A DNA stretch of 6,700 nt from Metabacillus rhizolycopersici. GTDB taxonomy: Bacteria; Bacillota; Bacilli; Bacillales; Bacillaceae. Positions 1 to 5,907 of the stretch are shown here, one piece after another. The notes under the pieces were generated by a model. It had not been told where the DNA came from, did not search any database, and was given only the letters and a program-made list of their open reading frames with translations. The position numbers and the translations under genes are program-made. The stretch covers positions 1-6,700 of the forward strand of contig NZ_JAIQUM010000139.1 of NCBI RefSeq assembly GCF_020075705.1, given 5' to 3'. The first letter of the stretch is position 1. Every line of letters starts with the position of its first letter.

Positions 1-33
1 AAGAGGTATATAGACTCCTAATGGAATCTGTTC

Positions 34-323
34 TTATGCAGCCATTCCAAATAGTTGATGAATGAACTTCACTTGATTGTGGACAGACTTGTCCCGTAAA
101 GCAAGTTGTCCTTTTTTAATGATATGCATCGCTTCTATTCCCGAAAGAATAGATTTAGCTGTCCGAAAAGATTTCAATCCTAACATCGAACGAACTTTCT
201 TTTTAATAAAACGATGATCTTGTTCTACAATGTTATTAAGATATTTTATTTGCCTTATTTGGATGCCTATGGGCATCTTTTTCTCTTTCTTCAACTCTTC
301 AATCGCCATAGGATAGGATGGGG
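34..323 (-). pseudogene. IS6/IS240-family transposase, C-terminal fragment
   Basis: This minus-strand frame encodes the last ~97 residues of an IS6-family DDE transposase, which cuts and joins DNA at the IS ends. The third catalytic acid is visible in NNIVEQDHRFIKKK (Glu of DDE plus the downstream basic residues), followed by the LGLKSFRTA and GIEAMH segments usual for the family. The first two Asp residues are missing. Homology starts at PSYP, which normally follows the second catalytic Asp (VDKNP), and stops at 323 where the 219-bp mini-element begins. The apparent Met further upstream lies in that element's terminal repeat and is accidental. It is about 75% identical by eye to the right-hand transposase, so it is a different IS member. 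Its outer terminal repeat is not visible in the first 33 bases. It cannot be functional. Confidence 0.9.
81..116 (+). terminator. Antisense terminator-like hairpin inside transposase fragment
   Basis: On the plus strand, ggacagacttg (81-91) pairs with caagttgtcc (102-111) with one bulged G, and six T follow at 112-117. The stem lies in the codons for KKGQLALRDKSV of the minus-strand transposase, so it would stop transcription running antisense into the gene. Confidence 0.5.
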
Positions 324-337
324 GGTTCTGGTGCAAA
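324..337 (+). repeat. Left terminal inverted repeat of mini-element
   Basis: Fourteen bases, ggttctggtgcaaa, exactly inverted at 529-542. The same sequence occurs at 6224-6237 at the inner end of the right-hand IS. It is the expected transposase recognition end for an IS6-family member. Confidence 0.85.
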
Positions 338-395
338 ATTTCAAGACACTTGCAATTAATCTTTAAATCTTGGACATACTGATACTAGTACTCTA

Positions 396-479
396 AAAAA
401 AGGACAGACTCTCCAAAGGGAGAAGTCTGTCCAAAATCAAAAAGAATTCATCCATCAACTGTTTGGACTAATTGCTTAG
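396..479 (+). pseudogene. IS6-family transposase, last 27 codons
   Basis: The plus-strand frame reads KKGQTLQREKSV, then QNQKEFIHQLFGLIA and a TAG at 477-479. It aligns with the left fragment's KKGQLALRDKSV and KFIHQLFGMAA ends. It is the C-terminal tail of the transposase belonging to the mini-element's parent IS, joined directly to the IS left end. The run of seven A at 395-401 spans the deletion joint. No start codon or catalytic domain remains. Confidence 0.85.
402..432. terminator. Hairpin within IS tail (left copy)
   Basis: Arms ggacagact (402-410) and agtctgtcc (424-432) enclose ctcc/ggag, giving about 13 pairs with a bulged A and an AAAG loop. Seven A precede it at 395-401, so on the minus strand it would be followed by a U-run and could terminate transcription leftward. 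On the plus strand it is followed by aaaatc, so no terminator is expected in that direction. Confidence 0.5.
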
Positions 480-528
480 GACCAGGGGTCACTAGAAATC
501 TTTCGCTTTTTTATATTTTCTTCAAGTA

Positions 529-542
529 TTTGCACCAGAACC
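529..542 (-). repeat. Right terminal inverted repeat of mini-element
   Basis: Exact reverse complement of 324-337, 50 bp beyond the transposase stop codon at 477-479, as expected for the right end of an IS6-family element. Confidence 0.85.
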
Positions 543-544
543 TT

Positions 545-681
545 ATATTCTTTGATGCTTATAAAATAGATGATCATGTTGGTATGTATCATGAAGATGG
601 TAATCCATAGGAGCACAATCAAGTACCAGAGGTGTGATTGCTAACATGGTCAAAGGGCTACTGGAAAGAAAAATTCAATAG
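545..681 (+). pseudogene. 3' remnant of an unidentified gene, frameshifted
   Basis: Starting right after the mini-element, one frame reads FFDAYKIDDHVGMYHEDGNP and stops at 608-610. Adding one base at ~607 continues smoothly as IGAQSSTRGVIANMVKG and on to a TAG at 679-681. The combined ~45 residues look like a real protein end, with codon-like composition. I do not recognise the family with confidence. The pattern of an acidic DDH, then IG-x2-SST-x2-G and N-x-V-x2-L is faintly like the C-terminus of SIS-type sugar isomerases, but this is weak. The 5' part was lost at the mini-element boundary. Confidence 0.45.
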
Positions 682-795
682 ATGTGTAAAAAGAATATAA
701 AAGGAATGAATAGTGGTATTGCTTCATTTAAAAGTTGAGAATGATCAATTTCTAAAAATGTGTAGAAAGTGCAGAATGAAGAAGCTTATTTAACT

Positions 796-834
796 TAGCC
801 CATAGCCTTATCTGTAATGATGGGGCTATTTCTT
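796..834 (+). terminator. Weak rho-independent terminator candidate
   Basis: Either tagccc (796-801) pairs with gggcta (823-828), or agcccat (797-803) pairs with atggggct (820-827) with one bulged G. The hairpin is followed by tttcttt and, further on, a T-run at 842-849. It could be the original end of the operon to which the 545-681 remnant belonged. The stem is short and the loop large. Confidence 0.4.
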
Positions 835-880
835 TATGTTCCTTTTTTTGTAATTCAGAGTGCTTAACCAGAAACATGTC

Positions 881-980
881 TCTAAAGTATAAAAGAAAGT
901 CTTCATAAAACAAATACGATTACTATATTTTTTCTTATAATTGCAAGTATAAATAATTAATTGTTAGTTGAATTCTCAAT
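881..980 (+). repeat. Diverged direct repeat, copy A
   Basis: Matches 1081-1180 without gaps at about 68 of 100 positions by manual count. The best blocks are taaagtataaa and gtcttcataaaa at the start, and taattgcaagtataaat around 938-954. It does not look like coding sequence. It may be an old duplication of a promoter or operator region. Confidence 0.55.
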
Positions 981-984
981 CTAA

Positions 985-998
985 ATAAAGCGTTTACA
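985..998 (+). promoter_or_regulatory. cre-like site (CcpA), weak
   Basis: ataaagcgtttaca agrees with the Bacillus catabolite-response consensus TGWAANCGNTNWCA at 12 of 14 positions; the first two bases differ. Its place upstream of sugar catabolic genes fits carbon catabolite repression, but it lies ~350 bp from the start codon. Confidence 0.4.
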
Positions 999-1080
999 TA
1001 TAAGGTTTAATCAATAAGTGACGACTTTAATAGTAGCTAATAGTGAAGTTTCCAAATCCATTATTTAATTGAAAATATAT

Positions 1081-1180
1081 TTTAAAGTATAAAGAGGAGT
1101 CTTCATAAAATAACATTGGTTAAAATGTATTGTCCTGTAATTACAATTGTAAATGAGTATTTTTAGGTGGATTTTTAACT
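1081..1180 (+). repeat. Diverged direct repeat, copy B
   Basis: Partner of 881-980 at an exact 200-bp offset. It shares gtcttcataaaa without change and carries, where copy A has an imperfect form, the perfect 12-bp palindrome ttacaattgtaa at 1141-1152. Confidence 0.55.
1141..1152. promoter_or_regulatory. 12-bp perfect palindrome, possible operator
   Basis: ttacaattgtaa is perfectly self-complementary and lies in repeat copy B, ~200 bp upstream of the isomerase gene. Sites of this size and type bind dimeric regulators such as GntR-type proteins, but no regulator gene is present in the window. Confidence 0.3.
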
Positions 1181-1249
1181 AGAAAAACAAATTGATTATG
1201 TTCTAATGTTTTTTACTAAATCTCAACCTGGAAGGAGATTCGTTTCTTC

Positions 1250-1268
1250 TACTTATGTGTAATAAGTA
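1250..1268. promoter_or_regulatory. Inverted repeat upstream of first catabolic gene
   Basis: tacttat and ataagta are perfect 7-bp arms around a 5-bp spacer, ~85 bp upstream of the start codon. Its CTTAT/ATAAG half-sites recur inside the palindrome before the transporter gene, there with a 3-bp spacer, so a shared regulator is possible but unproven. Confidence 0.3.
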
Positions 1269-1337
1269 ATTGGTATATTAAAACCCAAAAATGACCTGAA
1301 TTGTATAAAAAATACGTTCAATATTAATTAAGTTCTT

Positions 1338-1343
1338 AGGAGG
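1338..1343 (+). promoter_or_regulatory. Ribosome binding site of the TIM-barrel gene
   Basis: AGGAGG ends eight bases before the ATG at 1352, an ideal Bacillus spacing that fixes this start. Confidence 0.85.
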
Positions 1344-1351
1344 ATACAAGC

Positions 1352-2293
1352 ATGAAATTATCTTATGTAACAGACAGTTTAGGACACTTACCTTTTGAGG
1401 AAATGTTAGATGTTATTAGTGAAATGGGAATTGATACGGTTGAAATGACGACTGGTGGATGGTCTCCAGCACCTCATTTGAGATTAGACGAACTATTAGA
1501 AAGTGATCAAAAAAGAAATGAATTTTTAAACGCATTAGAAAAACGCAATATTAAACTGTGTGCTTTAAATTGTTCTGGAAATCCTTTAGATCCAGGTGAA
1601 CTTGGCAAAGAACATCGGGAAGTTACAAATAAAACATTTGAATTAGCGAAGTTATTAGGCGTAAAGAAGATTATTATGATGAGTGGACAGCCAGCAGGAA
1701 GCCCTGAAGATAAAATTCCTAACTGGATTACCTATACTATAAGTTGGCCTCCGGTTCTAAAAGATATTTTAGATTATCAATGGAATGAAGTAGCGATTCC
1801 ATATTGGAAGGAACTGGTTGTTAAAGCTGAAGAATGTGGTATTGAAAAGATTGCACTTGAAAACTTTAGCTCCCAATTAGTATATAACCCTGAAACATTA
1901 TTTAGATTACGTAATGCAGTTGGACCTATTGTAGGTTTAAATTTAGATCCAAGCCATCTGATATGGATGGGAGCGGATCCCATTTTGTCAGCTAGAGAAT
2001 TAGGAGATGCTATCCATCATGTTCATGGTAAAGATGTTCGCCTTGAGAGACATTTATCAGGTATTAACGGTGTGATGGAAACAAAAGAAGTTACGGATGT
2101 AGCGAATAGAGCCTGGAATTATGTAGCGGTAGGTTGTGGACAAGATTTACAGTGGTGGAAAGAGTTTTTCTCCGTGGTTAAGATGATGGGATATGACGCA
2201 GAAGTTTCTTTAGAAATGGAAGATCTAACCATGTCAGTAGAAGTAGGGGTAAGAACGTCAATCGATGCTTTAAAACAAACACTTAGCTTTTAG
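1352..2293 (+). CDS. Sugar phosphate isomerase/epimerase-family TIM-barrel enzyme
   Basis: This 313-residue cytoplasmic protein belongs to the xylose-isomerase-like/AP-endonuclease-2 TIM-barrel superfamily, whose members isomerise, epimerise, dehydrate or eliminate on sugars using a divalent metal. Likely metal ligands are Glu170 (ALENF), Asp199 with His202 (LDPSH), His225 (HVHGKD) and Glu288 (SLEME), in the expected strand order. The N-terminus (MKLSYVTDSLG, then MGIDTVEMTTGGW and CALNCSGNPL) is typical of an uncharacterised subfamily often found beside Gfo/Idh/MocA dehydrogenases. Length is normal. The start is fixed by AGGAGG eight bases upstream. It precedes the dehydrogenase gene by 133 bp in the same orientation. 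A role as the keto-sugar isomerase, dehydratase or lyase acting after the dehydrogenase is an inference. Inosose-type and LgdB-type activities are both possible. Confidence 0.9.
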   Translation: MKLSYVTDSLGHLPFEEMLDVISEMGIDTVEMTTGGWSPAPHLRLDELLESDQKRNEFLNALEKRNIKLCALNCSGNPLDPGELGKEHREVTNKTFELAKLLGVKKIIMMSGQPAGSPEDKIPNWITYTISWPPVLKDILDYQWNEVAIPYWKELVVKAEECGIEKIALENFSSQLVYNPETLFRLRNAVGPIVGLNLDPSHLIWMGADPILSARELGDAIHHVHGKDVRLERHLSGINGVMETKEVTDVANRAWNYVAVGCGQDLQWWKEFFSVVKMMGYDAEVSLEMEDLTMSVEVGVRTSIDALKQTLSF

Positions 2294-2410
2294 TTTAAAC
2301 AAATGAATTGCTTCAGATACATTAGTGATTATAACGTTCTAAATATTAAGAAATCATTATTTTCTTCCAGCTATTCAAAGCAGGAACATTCCAAATAAAA
2401 ATTATTTGAA

Positions 2411-2418
2411 AGAGAGGA
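2411..2418 (+). promoter_or_regulatory. Ribosome binding site deciding the dehydrogenase start
   Basis: agagagga lies eight bases before the ATG at 2427. An in-frame TTG at 2406 lies upstream of this site and has no ribosome binding site of its own, so ATG 2427 is preferred. Confidence 0.7.
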
Positions 2419-2426
2419 ATTTTACT

Positions 2427-3605
2427 ATGTTAAATGGAGAGAAGAAAATTGCAAGACCGTTGCGCTGGGGTATGGTTGGCGGAGGACGACTTGGACAGGT
2501 TGGTTATAAACATCGAATCGGGGCACTTAGAGATAACACAGCTTTTCAATTGGTAGCTGGGGCATTTGATATTGATCCTGCTAGAGGAAAAGACTTTGGT
2601 GTGAACATTGGTGTTGCTGAAGAACGCTGCTATCCAGATTATAAAACGATGTTTGCAGAGGAAGCAAAGCGTGAAGATGGTCTTGAGGTTGTATCAATTG
2701 CAACTCCTAATGGTACTCATTACGAAATTTGTAAGGCTGCATTACATGCTGGTTTACATGTAATTTGTGAAAAACCTTTGTTTTTTACGACTGATGAGGT
2801 GCGAGAAATTAAGGCACTAGCTGAGGAAAAAGGCAAAATAATTGGTGTAACCTATGGATTCTCTGGTAATCAGATGATGCTTCAAATGCGGGCAATGGTT
2901 GAAAAGGGAGAGATTGGGGATGTACGAGTAGTAGACTTACAGTATACTCATGGATTTAATGCCAATGATGATGGGGACAAAATCAATGCTGCACAAAAGT
3001 GGCGCATAGATCCTAAGGTTGCAGGACCTAGCTATGTGTTAGGCGATCTGTCTACGCACACCTATTATATGTCGCAATTAATTATGCCTCAAATGAAAAT
3101 TAAAAAGTTATTATGTGATCGTCAAAGTTTTATCAGCACTCGTGCTCCGCTAGAGGACAATGCTTATGTTTTAATGCATTATGAAAATGGTGCTGTAGGT
3201 AGACTGTGGACATCCTCTATTGATGCGGGTTGTATGGATGGTCATCGGATTCGCATAGTTGGTTCAAAGGCAAGCTTAGAATGGTGGGACAGCAAGCCAA
3301 ATGAATTAAAGTATGAAATTCAAGGGCAACCGATTCAAACCCTGATTCGTTCAATGCCTTACCTGGATGACAGCTGTAATGCTGATGAGCGTTTAGGGGC
3401 TTTACATGTAGAAGGCCTATCCGAAGCATGGGCAAATATTTATCTCAAGTTTGCTATTGCCATTGATGCTAAAAATCGTGGTGATGAAGAAACCTTACAA
3501 AATCTTGTCTATCCTAATATTGATGCTGGACTAGAGGGCGTTCGCTGGGTTGAAAATTGTGTACGCTCTGCAGATAAGGGAGCAGATTGGGTAGATTTTG
3601 AGTAA
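2427..3605 (+). CDS. Gfo/Idh/MocA-family NAD(P)-dependent sugar dehydrogenase
   Basis: The 392-residue soluble oxidoreductase has an N-terminal Rossmann fold with GMVGGG at 15-20, an acidic residue after strand 2 (Asp48 in AGAFDID) suggesting NAD+ preference, TPN at 93-95 and the family EKP at 115-117, with Lys116 the presumed catalytic base partner. The C-terminal substrate domain carries GDLSTH at 206-211, giving the Asp207/His211 pair found in inositol and levoglucosan dehydrogenases. The extended glycine motif ending in HR, the WRIDP and LEDNA segments and the length of about 390 residues resemble the levoglucosan-dehydrogenase-like branch more than IolG, which is ~345 residues. It probably oxidises a ring hydroxyl of a polyol, glycoside or anhydrosugar to a ketone. 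The substrate is not determined by sequence. The 133-bp gap before it has no strong terminator. Confidence 0.9.
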   Translation: MLNGEKKIARPLRWGMVGGGRLGQVGYKHRIGALRDNTAFQLVAGAFDIDPARGKDFGVNIGVAEERCYPDYKTMFAEEAKREDGLEVVSIATPNGTHYEICKAALHAGLHVICEKPLFFTTDEVREIKALAEEKGKIIGVTYGFSGNQMMLQMRAMVEKGEIGDVRVVDLQYTHGFNANDDGDKINAAQKWRIDPKVAGPSYVLGDLSTHTYYMSQLIMPQMKIKKLLCDRQSFISTRAPLEDNAYVLMHYENGAVGRLWTSSIDAGCMDGHRIRIVGSKASLEWWDSKPNELKYEIQGQPIQTLIRSMPYLDDSCNADERLGALHVEGLSEAWANIYLKFAIAIDAKNRGDEETLQNLVYPNIDAGLEGVRWVENCVRSADKGADWVDFE

Positions 3606-3685
3606 TAAATACACTTTGTTGCAAAGGGAAAATCTTAAATTTAGTTAGCATTGAAATCAATTGAAAAATATCAGAATCTTTCATC

Positions 3686-3725
3686 AAAACCGTGGTGTTG
3701 GTTGTGGAGACCAATCCACGGTTTT
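3686..3725 (+). terminator. Terminator after the dehydrogenase gene
   Basis: Perfect 10-bp arms aaaaccgtgg (3686-3695) and ccacggtttt (3716-3725) hold a 20-base loop, in which ttggt and accaa add five more pairs. Four T close the stem, but the sequence then turns to A, so the U-tract is short. The A-rich flank means it may also work on the minus strand, where seven T precede rather than follow the stem. It separates the catabolic pair from the Spo0E-like gene. Confidence 0.65.
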
Positions 3726-3775
3726 AAAAAAAGGCTGTATTAAAGAATAGTTGTTGGTTGCTAGGTTATTAAAAA

Positions 3776-3841
3776 GTGGATGCTAAAAGCTTTCGTGAAC
3801 TTTATGGAGTTTTAGAAGAAATTCTGAATGAAAAAAATTAA
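3776..3841 (+). CDS. Tiny reading frame of 21 codons, unidentified
   Basis: GTG opens a frame ending DAKSFRELYGVLEEILNEKN, an amphipathic, acidic-rich sequence that looks like the end of a helical protein. It has no clear ribosome binding site and a stop lies just upstream, so it is either a very small peptide or a broken gene's tail. It ends 26 bases before the Spo0E-like start. Confidence 0.2.
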   Translation: MDAKSFRELYGVLEEILNEKN

Positions 3842-3867
3842 GAAATAGTAGAAAGGAAAGAGTATGA

Positions 3868-4044
3868 ATGATTTTGAGGGAGGCACTCGATTTAAGTAAG
3901 AGTATAGCTAATGATCGCTTGGATATGTACGAGTTGGCAAAAGATAAAGGTCTCTCTGACCCGGATGTCATAAAAATCAGCCAACAATTGGATTTTAAAA
4001 TTCGGAATATTGAGAGTATACTACGCAAAATTCGCTCGTTGTAA
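3868..4044 (+). CDS. Spo0E-like Asp-phosphatase (58 aa)
   Basis: Proteins of this family remove phosphate from Spo0A~P and so delay sporulation. The 58-residue product has the typical small two-helix layout: a first helix (REALDLSKSIANDRLDMYELA), a turn with KGLSDPDVI at 28-35, and the signature SQQLD at 38-42 at the start of the second helix. The usual motif is SQELD or SxxLD. The family length is 45-90 residues. An AAAGGAAA at 3852-3859 supports a start at 3868. An overlapping ATG at 3864 enters another frame and stops after 11 codons; one fewer T in the run at 3872-3875 would join it to this frame, so a start-proximal frameshift is possible. The gene has no partner here and interrupts the sugar cassette. 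Confidence 0.75.
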   Translation: MILREALDLSKSIANDRLDMYELAKDKGLSDPDVIKISQQLDFKIRNIESILRKIRSL

Positions 4045-4413
4045 ACAGGAACGCTTGATTATCAGAATGACAAACATAGTTAAGCTTTGCGAGCATTACT
4101 TATAATTATTTTACCGGAATGATTGGTATCCAACTTTAATAAAGCCAAATGAAATTATATACGGTCTCTTAGATAGAAATCCAAGCAGAAACTATTGTAT
4201 GTTTACGTTTTTAGCCAAAAGTTTCATCCATCTTTGGTGGATTATTAGAAAGTGTAGTTCAAAGAGAAAAAAATGTAAGCGTTTTAAAGAGGCTGAGAAT
4301 TTAAAATAGAAGCTTTAAATTTACAATCATCTTTAACACATAATTTTTATGGAGGATGTGAGGGTTTATTCTACCCATCTTTATTAACAGAGGGTGTTTC
4401 CTTTGCCATCATA
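4045..4413. other. Gene-free leader region of the transporter gene
   Basis: About 370 bp without a credible reading frame on either strand. It contains a good cre-like site at 4274-4287. A poor promoter candidate consists of TTTAAA (4314-4319) and CATAAT (4339-4344) with an over-long 19-bp spacer. No riboswitch-like conserved structure is recognised. Confidence 0.55.
4274..4287 (+). promoter_or_regulatory. cre site (CcpA) upstream of transporter
   Basis: tgtaagcgttttaa matches TGWAANCGNTNWCA at 13 of 14 positions. Catabolite repression by CcpA of an IolT-like transporter would be expected in Bacillus. It lies 195 bp upstream of the start codon. Confidence 0.6.
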
Positions 4414-4450
4414 TTTAACAAGGAGCTTATTGAATAAGCACTTTGTTAAA
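4414..4450. promoter_or_regulatory. 37-bp near-perfect palindrome before transporter
   Basis: Outer arms tttaacaa and ttgttaaa and inner arms gcttatt and aataagc are symmetric about G4432; 16 of 18 arm positions pair. It ends 15 bp before the ribosome binding site. No T-run follows on the plus strand, so it is not a simple terminator. It could be an operator for a dimeric repressor or a 5'-UTR hairpin. Confidence 0.55.
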
Positions 4451-4465
4451 ACACATACGATCAAT

Positions 4466-4473
4466 AAAGGAGG
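4466..4473 (+). promoter_or_regulatory. Ribosome binding site deciding the transporter start
   Basis: AAAGGAGG ends eight bases before ATG 4482. The longer frame opening with TTG at 4443 starts inside the palindrome without a ribosome binding site and is rejected. Confidence 0.85.
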
Positions 4474-4481
4474 AATTGAAC

Positions 4482-5907
4482 ATGGAAAATCTCAAGTTGT
4501 CTGATGATCGTTCCGTTCAAACGGAACATGCCCAGAAAAAGGACCCAAAAAAGTTTTTGAAATTAGTCACCATTGTATCCACTTTTGGAGGGCTATTATT
4601 CGGATATGATACAGGGGTTATTAATGGGGCACTTCCATTTATGGCTCGACCCGACCAATTAAATTTAAATCCTTTCACTGAAGGTTTAGTAGCAAGTTCT
4701 ATAATATTAGGTGCGGCCTTTGGGCTCCATATTAGGTGGACGCTTATCGGATAATAAAGGGCGTAGGAAGGTTATTTTGTACCTTGCGATGTTATTTTTC
4801 TTTGCTGCAGTTGGTTGCGCTATAGCGCCAAATATAACTATAATGGTTGCTTTCCGTTTTCTACTGGGACTTGCTGTCGGTGGTTCTTCTGTAGTCATTC
4901 CATCATATCTCGCTGAGATAGCTCCTTCAGATCGACGTGGTAGGTTGGTTACCCAAAATGAATTGATGATTGTTACGGGGCAGTTTCTTGCTTATATATG
5001 TAATGCAGTGATTGGAAATGTTTTTGGAGATGCAGGACATGCATGGCGTTATATGTTGGTGATTGCAACATTACCAGCTGTGGCGCTTTGGATTGGAGTA
5101 CTTATTTTACCTGAAAGCCCTCGATGGTTAGCGTCAAAAGGAAAAATGGCCGGAGCATTGAAAATACTTCAACAGGTTCGTAGTGAAAGTATCGCTCAAC
5201 AAGAATTAAAGGAAATTAAAGCACATATTTCAAAAGAGGAAAAAATGGAAAAAATGAGCTTCAAAGATTTAGGGACACCTTGGATTCGACGTATCGTAAT
5301 TCTTGGTATTACTATTGGATCTATCTCCCAATTAGTAGGTATCAACTCTATTATGTACTATGGAACACGAATTCTTGAAAACTCTGGTTTTGGAACAAAA
5401 ACAGCATTAATTGCAAACGTAGCAAACGGATTAATTGCCGTTGTTGCCGTTATTGTTGGTATGTCGCTACTAAATAAAGTGAACAGAAGGCCAATGCTAC
5501 TTACAGGTTTAACAGGTGTGACGGTTGCGCTTATTACGATTGGTGTTTCCTCTCTAATACTTACGGGATCTCCAATGTTGCCATATGTAGTATTATCCAT
5601 GACAGTCGTATATTTAGCCTTTTTCCAAGGTGCTATTGGCCCGATGGTATGGCTCATACTTGCTGAAATATTCCCTGTTCGTTTACGTGGTATTGGTATG
5701 GGAATGGCTGTTTTGTTTTTATGGCTTTCCAATTTTGTAGTAGGATTATTCTTCCCTATCCTTATGGATGCGATTGGAATATCAGGAACATTTTTCATAT
5801 TCGCTATATTTGGTATTGTGGGAATAATATATGTAGCGAAGTTCTTACCAGAGACTAGGGGACTATCATTAGAACAAATAGAAGATAATTTTAAAAAAGT
5901 AAGCTAA
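4482..5907 (+). pseudogene. IolT-like sugar porter (MFS), broken by one-base frameshift
   Basis: After removal of one base this gives a 474-residue, 12-helix membrane H+/sugar symporter very similar to Bacillus IolT (inositol transporter, ~473 residues). Markers in restored numbering are [12 protein letters not shown] (40-51), [11 protein letters not shown] (86-96), RFLLGLAVGG (125-134), PESPRW (210-215), SQLVGINSIMYYG (282-294) and PETRGLSLEQIE (456-467). The GGG at 4722-4724 has one G too many. Codon 81 goes out of frame and translation ends nine codons later at 4752-4754; from 4723 the other frame continues to 5907. It could be a true inactivation or a sequencing error. The shift needed is +1 and no canonical slippery heptamer is in frame. 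The first Gln of the helix-7 QQ motif of sugar porters is Ser here. It is probably the substrate importer of the cassette. Confidence 0.88.

Larger units (their letters stand above)
324..432 (+). repeat. 109-bp direct repeat, left copy
   Basis: Identical base for base to 6224-6332, with a constant offset of 5,900. It contains the IS terminal repeat, ~58 bp of IS left end and the start of the transposase C-terminal remnant up to the end of the hairpin at 402-432. After 432 the two copies diverge completely: here the sequence continues into the transposase 3' end in plus orientation. Confidence 0.95.
324..542 (+). mobile_element. 219-bp IS6-family miniature (internally deleted) element
   Basis: The segment is bounded by perfect 14-bp inverted repeats, ggttctggtgcaaa at 324-337 and its reverse complement at 529-542, which resemble IS6-family termini. 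Inside are about 70 bp of an IS left end (to ~395), then an abrupt join to the last 27 codons, stop and right end of a transposase gene (396-542). About 600 bp of an ordinary ~800-bp element are therefore missing, including the catalytic core. It could only move with transposase supplied in trans. It interrupts the transposase fragment on its left and abuts a truncated gene on its right. The 8 bases outside each end (316-323 and 543-550) do not match, so no target duplication survives. Confidence 0.85.
842..1351. other. AT-rich gene-free leader region of the catabolic genes
   Basis: About 500 bp with no convincing reading frame on either strand. It contains a diverged direct repeat, a cre-like site, two small palindromes and the ribosome binding site of the next gene. 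No well-matched sigma-A promoter stands out. A TATAAT at 936-941 and a TATAAA at 1304-1309 lack good -35 partners, and TTGATT (1192-1197) with TACTAA (1214-1219, 16-bp spacer) is only a weak match. Confidence 0.6.

Noticed and set aside
1304..1309. TATAAA as the -10 box for the first catabolic gene
   Set aside because: No acceptable -35 box lies 16-18 bp upstream and there is no extended -10 TGN, so it is not listed as a promoter.
2322..2366. Possible hairpin (tagtgatt / aatcatta) followed by T-rich DNA between the two catabolic genes
   Set aside because: Eight AT-rich pairs with one G-U and a ~21-base loop are too weak to call a terminator. The two genes are more likely co-transcribed.
3217..3435. 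Minus-strand open frame opposite the dehydrogenase
   Set aside because: Shadow of a well-supported gene, with no ribosome binding site or recognisable domain.
3783..4028. 81-codon minus-strand open frame opposite the Spo0E-like gene
   Set aside because: The plus-strand frame carries the SQQLD signature and a ribosome binding site; the minus frame has neither.
4443..4481. Extended transporter N-terminus from TTG at 4443
   Set aside because: No ribosome binding site upstream, and it begins inside the palindrome; ATG 4482 has AAAGGAGG at ideal spacing and gives family length.
4710..4727. Programmed ribosomal frameshift in the transporter
   Set aside because: A +1 shift is required. The tttgggc string is not in the frame needed for a -1 slippery site, and such recoding is not known for this transporter family.
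5358..5798. 146-codon minus-strand open frame
   Set aside because: Lies wholly opposite the transporter coding region and has low-complexity shadow composition without family motifs.
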